Of a stretch of 30,182 bases of DNA, positions 18,059 to 25,554 are shown piece after piece (position 1 is the first letter of the stretch; each line of letters starts with the position of its first letter). Origin of the DNA: Spirochaetia bacterium (GTDB lineage: Bacteria; Spirochaetota; Spirochaetia; Treponematales; Breznakiellaceae). Location: the NCBI GenBank assembly GCA_025997675.1, contig BNUX01000030.1:1-30182 (forward strand). The letters are read 5' to 3'. The notes under the pieces are model-generated. The model was not told the origin of the DNA and made no database searches. It saw nothing but the letters and a program-made list of their open reading frames with translations. The position numbers and the translations under genes were made by a program.

Positions 18059-19059
18059 TTAGAAAGACCGATAAACTGTTCAAGCTGTTTCATAGCCTTG
18101 CCGCTGTCGATAGTTTCTTTGGCGATTGTAATGGCATCGGCTATGGAACACTCCGGCTTGGCAATGTGGATGGCCGCCGCAGAATTGAGAAGCACCGCGT
18201 CACGCTTGGGTCCCTTCTCACCGGAAAGAATAGCCCGGCTTATGGCGGCGTTCTCCGCCGGGGTTCCCCCAACCAGGTCTTCCTTTTTACAGCGCTTGAA
18301 ACCGAATTGCTCAGGCTCAATGACGTAGGACTTGAACTCCCCATTACGCACTTCGCAAACGCTCGTGGGGGCGCTCATGGAAATCTCGTCCAGCCCGTCC
18401 TGGCCGTATACCACCAGGGCGCTCTTTACCCCCAGGTTGGAAAGTACCCGGGCCATGGGCTCCGTCAAATCCTGATCGTAGACCCCAAGCAGTTCCATGT
18501 TCGCCCCCGCCGGATTCACCAGGGGCCCCAGGATGTTGAAAATAGTCCTGATGCCCAGTTCCTTCCGCACCGGCGCAACGTACTTCATACTCAGGTGGTA
18601 GTTCTGCGCAAAGAGGAAGCAGAGGCCGATGGTCTTGAGCAGATGGAGGCTCCGCTCCGGGGACACGGTGATGTCCACCCCCAGGGCTTCCAGCACATCC
18701 GCCGCACCGGACTTGCTGGAGGCGGCGCGGTTGCCGTGTTTGGCCACGGGGATACCGGCGGCGGAAATCACCAGGGATGATGTGGTACTTATATTGAAGG
18801 AATTAGACCGGTCCCCGCCGGTACCCACGATTTCAAGGACGTCCATGTCGTGGAGGATGCGGATACAGTGCTTCCGCATACCCGCGGCGGAGGCGGTGAT
18901 CTCCTCGATGGTCTCACCCTTCACCGCCATAGCGGCAAGGTAGGCCGCCATCTGGATGTCGCTGGCCTTGCCCCCCATGATCTCGTCCATCACCGCCTCG
19001 GCCATGTCGTAGGCCAGGTTCTCCCGGTTCGCCGCTAGGATTATCGCTTCTTTAATCAT
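18055..19059 (-). CDS. trpD: Anthranilate phosphoribosyltransferase
   Basis: A 334-residue enzyme that transfers phosphoribosyl from PRPP to anthranilate. The PRPP-binding glycine loop appears as [20 protein letters not shown], followed by [23 protein letters not shown]. Both are diagnostic, although the loop reads [11 protein letters not shown] where many homologues have GGDGxxTFNIS. The helical N-terminal domain and the [11 protein letters not shown] segment are present. It is a stand-alone TrpD, not fused to TrpG. It overlaps trpG by 8 bp and trpC by 4 bp. Confidence 0.96.
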   Translation of the reverse strand: MIKEAIILAANRENLAYDMAEAVMDEIMGGKASDIQMAAYLAAMAVKGETIEEITASAAGMRKHCIRILHDMDVLEIVGTGGDRSNSFNISTTSSLVISAAGIPVAKHGNRAASSKSGAADVLEALGVDITVSPERSLHLLKTIGLCFLFAQNYHLSMKYVAPVRKELGIRTIFNILGPLVNPAGANMELLGVYDQDLTEPMARVLSNLGVKSALVVYGQDGLDEISMSAPTSVCEVRNGEFKSYVIEPEQFGFKRCKKEDLVGGTPAENAAISRAILSGEKGPKRDAVLLNSAAAIHIAKPECSIADAITIAKETIDSGKAMKQLEQFIGLSK

Positions 19060-19627
19060 TACACACTCCTAAAAAGTTGATGAGTATCTGTTTCCCCTCG
19101 GGGGTTAGAATAGATTCGGGATGAAACTGTACGCCGTAAACCGGATAGTTCCGGTGCTGTACCGCCATGACTTCCCCGTCATCAGCGGTGGCAATAACCT
19201 TGAGGTCCACAGGAATAGTGTCGGCTCCGGCGGCTAGGGAATGATAACGGGCGCCCTGTATGGTTTCGTTCATGCCGGCGAACAGCGGGCTGCTTGTGTC
19301 CACTTTGATCATCGAGGACTTGCCGTGCATCAGGGTCTTTGCGTAGGTTATGGTGGCGCCGAACACTTCGCAGATAGCCTGATGCCCCAGGCATACCCCG
19401 AGGATGGGTATCCGGGGGGCCAGCGCGGCTATCAATTTCTCGCAGATGCCGGCATCGGATGGCCGGCCCGGTCCGGGGGAAATCACGATGTGGCTTGGGC
19501 GCAGAACCACGATATCCGCCACGGCCATTTCATCATTCCGTATCACCCGAATATCGGGGTTAAGGCCGCCGATAAGTTGGTAGAGATTGTAAGAAAAGCT
19601 GTCGTAGTTGTCGATGAGTAATATCAT
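19052..19627 (-). CDS. trpG: Anthranilate synthase component II (glutamine amidotransferase)
   Basis: A 191-residue class I glutamine amidotransferase that supplies ammonia to TrpE. The catalytic triad is visible: Cys79 in GVCLGHQA, and His169 and Glu171 in QFHPESI. The family start [15 protein letters not shown] and the oxyanion region ISPGPGRP are present. The ATG at 19627 is chosen over an upstream in-frame extension because it begins the conserved sequence and forms a 4-bp ATGA overlap with the trpE stop. It may also serve p-aminobenzoate synthesis if no separate pabA exists, which cannot be judged here. Confidence 0.96.
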   Translation of the reverse strand: MILLIDNYDSFSYNLYQLIGGLNPDIRVIRNDEMAVADIVVLRPSHIVISPGPGRPSDAGICEKLIAALAPRIPILGVCLGHQAICEVFGATITYAKTLMHGKSSMIKVDTSSPLFAGMNETIQGARYHSLAAGADTIPVDLKVIATADDGEVMAVQHRNYPVYGVQFHPESILTPEGKQILINFLGVCND

Positions 19628-21084
19628 GTGGCCGCCTCCTCCAACGCGTTCAACACCCCCCGCATCTTGTTTTCGCACTCCCGGTATTCATTCTCAGGAA
19701 CACTGTCCGCCACAATCCCCGCCCCGGACCGCACAAAGACCTTGCCGTTCTTCTTAAAGGCTATCCGTATGGCAATGCAGGTATCCATGTCCCCGTTAAA
19801 GGCCAGGTAGCCGATGGCCCCGCCGTAGATGCCCCGCTTGTTGTTTTCCAGCTTGTTGATGATCTCGCACGCCCGTATCTTCGGCGCGCCCGACAGGGTT
19901 CCTGCGGGAAGCACCGCCTCAACCGCATCGGTCCCGGTCTTGCCCTCCGTGATGCGGCTCCTCACGGTGGAGCCCAGGTGCATCACGTGGGAAAACTTCT
20001 CCACCGAAAGGTAGCGTTCCAGCGCCACCGAGCCGAAGCGGCTTATCTTCCCAAGGTCGTTCCGCCCCAGGTCCACCAGCATATTGTGCTCCGCCAGCTC
20101 CTTGGGGTCGGTGAGCAGCTCCTTTTCCAGCGCCGCGTCTTCATGTGCCGTCTTGCCCCGGGGACGGGTGCCCGCCAGGGGAAAGGTGAGGAGTTCCCCC
20201 TTCCGCAGTTTTACTAAGGTCTCCGGAGAAGCCCCGGCAATCTCAACATCGTCGCTGGAAAAGTAGAACATATAGGGTGAGGGGTTCCGCTCCCGCAGTA
20301 TCCGGTAGGTGTCGAAGAGGCTGCCCTCCACATCCGCCTCCAGCCGGTTGGAAAGTACCACCTGAAAGATATCCCCCTCCCTGATATGCTCCTTGGCCCG
20401 CCGGACCATAGCGCAATACTGCGCCTCATCGAAAAGCGGCCGGAAGGGCGACGTAATCTTAAGGCGCTTCATCTCCGCCGCGTTCCCATTACCGATGATC
20501 CGGGCCAGGTTCTCCAACTCCGTCACCGCCCGGTTGTAGTCCTCCTCCATCGCGGCGGTTCTGATATTCACCATAAGGATGATCCGCCCTTCCTGGTTAT
20601 CGTAGGCCACAACCTTATCAAAAAGCATGAGGTCCACATCCTTGAAACCCTCCTCGTCGGAGGCGTCAAGGTTCAGCTTCGGCTCACGGTACTTGATATA
20701 GTCGTAGGAAAAGTACCCCACCAGGCCCCCGGTGAAGGGCGGCAGCCAGGGAAGCGCCGGGCTTCTGTTTTCTTCTATTATCTGATTGATAGTGGCGCCG
20801 GGATTTTCCACGGTCATGCGTATGGTGGTCCCATTCCTGATACAGAGGACGCCGTTGGTACAGGACAGCTCCAGCTTGGGGTCATAGCCCAGGAAGGTAT
20901 AGCGGCCATGCCGGTTGGGGTCCTCCATGCTCTCCAGGATGAAGCACTGGCGGCTCAGGTTCTTGAGTATCCGGAAGGTTTCCACCGGGGTATGCCCATC
21001 CATAGGCAGGGACAGGGATATGGGGATGGTCTTATACTCCCCGGCAAGGGAGGCTGCTTCTTCGCGGCTGGGACGATAGGTCAT
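19624..21084 (-). CDS. trpE: Anthranilate synthase component I
   Basis: A 486-residue chorismate-binding enzyme that makes anthranilate with TrpG. The ATG at 21084 is preferred because AAGGAG lies nine bases upstream and a strong promoter lies behind it. A longer in-frame extension would run through that promoter and the repeat array. The FILESMEDPNRHGRYTFLG segment (LES) is the usual tryptophan feedback site. The catalytic C-terminal half has GTRPRGKTAHED, DLGRNDLGKISRFGSV, GAPKIRACEIIN and RSGAGIVADSVPE. It is the first gene of the trp unit. The 5' UTR looks only about 15 nt long, so no leader-peptide attenuator or T-box can fit. Confidence 0.96.
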   Translation of the reverse strand: MTYRPSREEAASLAGEYKTIPISLSLPMDGHTPVETFRILKNLSRQCFILESMEDPNRHGRYTFLGYDPKLELSCTNGVLCIRNGTTIRMTVENPGATINQIIEENRSPALPWLPPFTGGLVGYFSYDYIKYREPKLNLDASDEEGFKDVDLMLFDKVVAYDNQEGRIILMVNIRTAAMEEDYNRAVTELENLARIIGNGNAAEMKRLKITSPFRPLFDEAQYCAMVRRAKEHIREGDIFQVVLSNRLEADVEGSLFDTYRILRERNPSPYMFYFSSDDVEIAGASPETLVKLRKGELLTFPLAGTRPRGKTAHEDAALEKELLTDPKELAEHNMLVDLGRNDLGKISRFGSVALERYLSVEKFSHVMHLGSTVRSRITEGKTGTDAVEAVLPAGTLSGAPKIRACEIINKLENNKRGIYGGAIGYLAFNGDMDTCIAIRIAFKKNGKVFVRSGAGIVADSVPENEYRECENKMRGVLNALEEAAT

Positions 21085-21105
21085 AGATACTCCTTGTGAT
21101 GTTAC

Positions 21106-21132
21106 TTTATATAGAAACATAGGGCTTGTCAA
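21106..21132 (-). promoter_or_regulatory. trp operon promoter
   Basis: On the minus strand a perfect -35 TTGACA (21127-21132) is followed after 15 bp by TATAAA (21106-21111), matching sigma-70 at 5 of 6. The spacing is short; alternative -10 registers (ATATAA with 16 bp, TAAAGT with 17 bp) overlap. Transcription would start about 15 nt before the trpE ATG. The -35 lies inside the most diverged unit of the adjacent 22-bp array. Confidence 0.7.
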
Positions 21133-21238
21133 TAGGACATTCCAGGCTTGTTGAAGGATCGCTCCAAGCTTGTAGAAGGATCGCTCCAAGCTTGTCGAAG
21201 GATCGCTCCAAGCTTGTCGGAGGATCGCTCCAAGCTTG
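21123..21238. repeat. 22-bp tandem repeat array, five units plus a partial
   Basis: Units start at 21123 (diverged), 21145, 21167, 21189 and 21211, with a six-base partial at 21233. The period is exactly 22 bp. Units 2-5 share AGCTTGT (GGCTTGT in unit 2), then GAAGGATCGCTCCA with small changes. Unit junctions form the 8-bp palindrome CAAGCTTG, so HindIII-type AAGCTT sites recur each 22 bp. The array occupies the divergent trpE/MFS intergenic region and overlaps the trp promoter at one end. There are no spacers. It could be a phased protein-binding array or a neutral repeat. Confidence 0.93.
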
Positions 21239-21240
21239 AC

Positions 21241-21269
21241 TTGAATTTCTCCTCCCCAGGGCGTATTCT
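21241..21269 (+). promoter_or_regulatory. Possible promoter for the MFS-HEAT gene, leaderless arrangement
   Basis: TTGAAT (21241-21246) and TATTCT (21264-21269) are separated by 17 bp, each 4 of 6 to sigma-70. The ATG lies at 21275, only five bases past the -10, so transcription would start at or next to the start codon. No purine-rich ribosome-binding site lies in the normal window before the ATG. Confidence 0.4.
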
Positions 21270-21274
21270 AAGTC

Positions 21275-23512
21275 ATGGGTAGTGTACTCTCACCGTATCG
21301 CCTTGGCAAAGCCCGTAACCGGTATAATGTCTTCAACTTCGCCAATTCCCTCTCCTACGCCCTCATGGCGGAGTATATCATCACCCTCTTTGCCATGCGG
21401 CTCCACGCATCCTCCACCATGATAGGGATCCTCAACGCCCTGGTGTATGCCTCCTACTTCCTCATGCCCCTGGGGAAGTCCCTCTGCAAATTGTTTCCTA
21501 TTGTGCGGCTCAACATCATCGCCTGGATCCTGCGGGCCCTGTCCATGACGCCGGTGCTGTTCGTGCCCGTGCTGGCAAACACGGGCCGTAGTGGAGAGGC
21601 CTTAGCCCTAACCCTCCTGGGGGTGTCCCTGTTCCATGTATTCCGGGGAATTGGGATGGTCGCGAATAATCCGATACTGAATGAACTGGCCACCGGAGGG
21701 GACCGGGGCAGTTATTTGACCCAGACTCAGATTATCAACAATGCGGTGGCCATGTTTGCCAGTTTTGCCCTGGCCATGCTCCTGGGACGGAACCCCCCGC
21801 TTGCCCTCTACGCGCTCATCATCGCGGCGGGTATTGCCGGGGGCATTTGCAGCGGAGCGCTGCTCCGGGGCATCCCCGAGCCGCACAAGGACGCCGGGGT
21901 AAGCAAGGGCGGGCTTTGGACCATTACCCGGGAAGCCTTTTCCAAGCCCGCCATCCGGAACTTCATGGCCCTGTTCTTTCTGGTGGCCCTGGTTACCGCC
22001 ACTGCCCGGATTTTCATTGTGGTGTATGCCCGGCAGGTGTTCACCCAGGGTGACGGCATGGTTTCCCTCTATACGGTCTTCGGCGGCCTGGGGGCACTGA
22101 TGATGGGGCTGATCATCAAATTCCTGGTGGACCGGGTCGGGGCAAAACCGCTGTACCTCACCTGTATCATCGTGGGCCTCCTCAGCCTCCTGCCGGCAAT
22201 CTTCTTCCCCTATGGCGCGGTGGATAATGCCGCCACGGTGGTACCCTTCCTCTCCTTCCTGTTTTTTATCGTCAACTTCGGCTTCCTCGGGGTCCAGGGT
22301 ATTGCCCAGACCTACTTCCTCTCCCTGGTCCCTGCGGAGGGGATGCTGAACCTGGGCATCCTCTACTACTTCTTCTACGGCATCGCCGGCGCGGGGGGCT
22401 CCTTCCTGGCGGGCCTCTTCCTGGATGCCTTTGCCGGCATGGGTGTTTCGGTGTTCATCACCTTTAAGATTCTTTTCAGTATCCTTGCATTGATCCTGGC
22501 GGTGGTCCTGCTCTTTCAGAAAAAGCTGGTGTCCCTGGGGTCCCTACCCCTAAGGGGCGCCCTGGAAGTCATGTTTTCCTTCAGGGATCTCCGGGCCATC
22601 ACCCTCCTGGACCGGCTGAAAAAGACCGAGGATTCCGATGAGGAGGAACTGCTCCTGGAGGCATTACACGAGACCCCCTCCAAGCTTGCCGTGAAGGGGC
22701 TCTTGGACAAGGCAAAATCCCCCCGGCTGTCCACCCGTTCCGACGCGATCCGCGCTATGGACGCCCTCCCGAACCTCAGTGAGGATGCGGAAAAGGCCCT
22801 GATGCTGGACCTGATTAACAACCCCTATACCACGGCCTATTTATCCGCCCGGACCCTGGGGAACCACCGCTATTTCCCCGCCATACCGGTACTCCGGGAA
22901 CTGGCGGCCTCCGGGGACTATATGCTTGCCGGGGAGGCCATCATTTCCCTGGCACGGCTGCGGGACGAAGCGTTCCGCCCGGAAATCGAAACCATTATCG
23001 CGGGGACGGAAAACCCCCGGCTCAAGATTATGGGGGTGGAGGCCTTCGGCATCTACGGTTCCCCCAATTCCCTTTCGGTACTGACGGACATACTCCGGGT
23101 AGAGGACCCGCCCCCCTATCTCCGGGACGCGGTGGTTCTGGCTATGGCCCGTATCCTGGATATTGAAAACAAGTTTTACCCCCTTTTGGTCCGCTTCCTT
23201 GAGGACCCGACCCAGGCCCCCGCCATTGCCCTGGATGAAGCGGAGGCGGCCTACGAACTATTCATGTCCGGTCATAAGGGCCGAAAAGAGGGTGATGAAC
23301 AGGCCAGGGCGCTGCAGCCTGCGGTGACGGCGTACATGAACGAATCCCGGGGCACGCTTCTGGCGCAGTGGATCCTGGCCCTTCCCAATGACGCGGTCCG
23401 GGAAGTCGTCCGGATAGTCCTCTCCGAAATTGTGTTGGATGATGAGTTCGCGTCCTACGACCGGCTCAAGCTCCTCATTGTGTACTGGGCCGCCCATACG
23501 CTTAAACGGTAA
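21275..23512 (+). CDS. MFS transporter fused to a C-terminal HEAT-like repeat domain
   Basis: A 745-residue protein. Residues about 20-415 contain twelve hydrophobic segments with major facilitator spacing, including SYALMAEYIITLFAM (TM1) and LILAVVLLF (TM12). From about 443 to 690 the protein is soluble and built of short paired helices of 30-35 residues, for example LKIMGVEAFGIYGSPNSLSVLTDIL and AEAAYELF. These look like HEAT/armadillo-type repeats and should lie in the cytoplasm. Substrate is unknown. The ATG at 21275 is needed for a complete TM1, though no good ribosome-binding site is seen. The gene is divergent from trpE and ends 2 bp from the convergent ABC gene. Confidence 0.85.
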   Translation: MGSVLSPYRLGKARNRYNVFNFANSLSYALMAEYIITLFAMRLHASSTMIGILNALVYASYFLMPLGKSLCKLFPIVRLNIIAWILRALSMTPVLFVPVLANTGRSGEALALTLLGVSLFHVFRGIGMVANNPILNELATGGDRGSYLTQTQIINNAVAMFASFALAMLLGRNPPLALYALIIAAGIAGGICSGALLRGIPEPHKDAGVSKGGLWTITREAFSKPAIRNFMALFFLVALVTATARIFIVVYARQVFTQGDGMVSLYTVFGGLGALMMGLIIKFLVDRVGAKPLYLTCIIVGLLSLLPAIFFPYGAVDNAATVVPFLSFLFFIVNFGFLGVQGIAQTYFLSLVPAEGMLNLGILYYFFYGIAGAGGSFLAGLFLDAFAGMGVSVFITFKILFSILALILAVVLLFQKKLVSLGSLPLRGALEVMFSFRDLRAITLLDRLKKTEDSDEEELLLEALHETPSKLAVKGLLDKAKSPRLSTRSDAIRAMDALPNLSEDAEKALMLDLINNPYTTAYLSARTLGNHRYFPAIPVLRELAASGDYMLAGEAIISLARLRDEAFRPEIETIIAGTENPRLKIMGVEAFGIYGSPNSLSVLTDILRVEDPPPYLRDAVVLAMARILDIENKFYPLLVRFLEDPTQAPAIALDEAEAAYELFMSGHKGRKEGDEQARALQPAVTAYMNESRGTLLAQWILALPNDAVREVVRIVLSEIVLDDEFASYDRLKLLIVYWAAHTLKR

Positions 23513-23514
23513 CC

Positions 23515-25554
23515 CTACTCCCCTTCGTACTGCAGCCGGTACAGCCCCGCATACAAGCCGTTCCGGGCTATCAACTCCCGGTGGGTCCCCTGCTCCACCA
23601 GCTTGCCCCCGGAAAGAACCAGGATGCGGCTGGCATTACGGATGGTAGAAAGCCGGTGGGCGATGACAATAGACGTACGGTTCGCCAGAACCCTTTGGAG
23701 GCCCAGCTGAATCAGGTGCTCGGTTTCGGTATCAACAGAACTGGTGGCCTCGTCCAGGATCACCACCGCCGGGTTGTGGGCAATAACCCGGGCAAAGCTG
23801 ATGAGCTGCCGCTGGCCGGAAGAGATATTGGCGGCCCCCTCGGAAAGTTTTGTTTGATACCCATCACTGAGACGGGAGATAAACTCGTGGGCATGGACGG
23901 CCCGGGCCGCATCCTCCACCTGGGCTTCTGTGAGGGGCAGCCCCAGGCTGATGTTGTTCGTCACGCTGCCGGAAAACAGGAACACATCCTGTAACACGGG
24001 AAGCACGGAACGGCGCAGCTCACCCAGCTTAATATCGGCGATGGGGATACCGTCCAGGGTAATGCGCCCGGAATCAATGTCCCAGAGCCGGGCGAGCACA
24101 TTCGTAATCGTCGTTTTCCCCGCCCCGGTATACCCCACGATGGCGATCATCTCCCCGGCCTTCACCTCAAAACTAAGGTCTTTCAATACCGTCTCCCCGC
24201 CGGTGTAGGAAAACGAAACATGCTCAAAGGCAATATCCCCCCGGATAGAGTTCTCCACAGAAACACTACCCGTATCGGGAATATGCTCATCCGTATCCAG
24301 GAGCTTAAAGACCCGCTCCCCACCGGCCATAGCGGACTGGAGGAGGGTGTACTTTTCCGAAATATCCATCACCGGAGCGTAGAACATCGCCACCAGGTTG
24401 ATAAAGGCGATGAGTACCCCCAGGGGAAGTGACAGGTTAAAGACCATGCCGGCCCCCACCACTATCACCGCCGCCACCGTTACGGTGGACAGGAATTCTA
24501 CCAGGGGCCGGAAGGTGGCAAAGACGTACATCTCCCCCAGGTTAGCCCGGAGGAGTTCCTCATTCCGCTCCGCAAATTCCCGGCTGCTCTTCTTCCCCCC
24601 ACGGAAAAGCTGCACCACCTGAATACCGGAGATCCGCTCCGAAAGATAGGAGTTCACCCGGGACGACGCCACTCGCTGCGAACGGAAGGCGTCCCGGGCC
24701 TTGATGCGGCTTACCGCAGTGATCCACACTACCAGCGGCAGGATCAGGATGACCACCAGGGCCAGCTTTGGGGAAAGCAGGAACAGGGTAATGAGGACCC
24801 CCGCCATCACCGAAAGGTCCTTGAGGAAGGCCACCAGGACGGTGGTAAAAAACTCGTTCAGGGTTTCCACGTCCCCGGTAAGCCGCGTAACGATTCTGCC
24901 GACGGGATGCCGCGAAATAAACGCGGTAGACTGGGAGGCGGTCTTTTTGAACAAGTCCAGGCGCATTTCCTTCATGGCCCTCTGGCCTATGAGGGAACTG
25001 GTCCAGGTCTGGAAAAAGGTACACACAAAGACTAAGATAAGGATGATGAACATCTCCGTTACCACGGAAAGGATACGGGGAAAGTCCCTGCCCCGGACCG
25101 CACGGATTTCACCGGCAGGGAGGGCGTAGAGGTCCCTGGTTTTGACGGCGGCGGTATCTCTGCCCCGGAGAAAAAGCTCCGGATGGGCGTCCATCACCGG
25201 AGTGGAGGGATCATTTGGTTTTAGGGTAAAGACATACCACTGATCCCCGTCCGGAACACCCGCAGTAATACCACGGTCCCGGTCCTGGGGAATAAACAGG
25301 TCTGTTCCAACGGCAATACTGCGCTTAGTGGTACGGAGAAGGTCCGGTACCCGGATATACCGGGCCAGGATCTCGTCGTCGATGAGCCGCTGCATTTTTA
25401 TCGGGATGGCCAGTTCCCCCAGGGTAGAAAGGGCCAGGGCAACAATCATAACAAAACACAGCATGCGGTAGGGTTTTATATAGCCCATGATCCGCCGCAC
25501 CAGGGCGCCGTCGTAACCCTTTACCACCTCATCGGTTTCAAAATAATCAGCCAT
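23515..25554 (-). CDS. ABC exporter half-transporter with catalytic site and extracellular insertion
   Basis: A 679-residue type IV exporter half: membrane domain then NBD. The start at MADYFETDEV (25554) has GAGGGGG upstream and overlaps the previous gene by 8 bp. TM1 (about 30-48) is followed by an insertion of about 100 residues (RYIRVPDLLRTTKRS to AVRGRDFPRI) before TM2, probably a domain on the outer face. The NBD shows Walker A GYTGAGKTT (Lys480), Walker B VVILDEATSS with catalytic Glu602, and an altered signature ISSGQ (577-581) instead of LSGGQ. With its partner it should form a heterodimer with one consensus ATP site. Substrate could be lipid, drug or peptide. Confidence 0.9.
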   Translation of the reverse strand: MADYFETDEVVKGYDGALVRRIMGYIKPYRMLCFVMIVALALSTLGELAIPIKMQRLIDDEILARYIRVPDLLRTTKRSIAVGTDLFIPQDRDRGITAGVPDGDQWYVFTLKPNDPSTPVMDAHPELFLRGRDTAAVKTRDLYALPAGEIRAVRGRDFPRILSVVTEMFIILILVFVCTFFQTWTSSLIGQRAMKEMRLDLFKKTASQSTAFISRHPVGRIVTRLTGDVETLNEFFTTVLVAFLKDLSVMAGVLITLFLLSPKLALVVILILPLVVWITAVSRIKARDAFRSQRVASSRVNSYLSERISGIQVVQLFRGGKKSSREFAERNEELLRANLGEMYVFATFRPLVEFLSTVTVAAVIVVGAGMVFNLSLPLGVLIAFINLVAMFYAPVMDISEKYTLLQSAMAGGERVFKLLDTDEHIPDTGSVSVENSIRGDIAFEHVSFSYTGGETVLKDLSFEVKAGEMIAIVGYTGAGKTTITNVLARLWDIDSGRITLDGIPIADIKLGELRRSVLPVLQDVFLFSGSVTNNISLGLPLTEAQVEDAARAVHAHEFISRLSDGYQTKLSEGAANISSGQRQLISFARVIAHNPAVVILDEATSSVDTETEHLIQLGLQRVLANRTSIVIAHRLSTIRNASRILVLSGGKLVEQGTHRELIARNGLYAGLYRLQYEGE

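Noticed and set aside
21085..21122. trp leader peptide, attenuator or T-box before trpE
   Set aside because: The likely 5' UTR is only about 15 nt. There is no Trp-codon peptide, paired hairpins or T-box motif.
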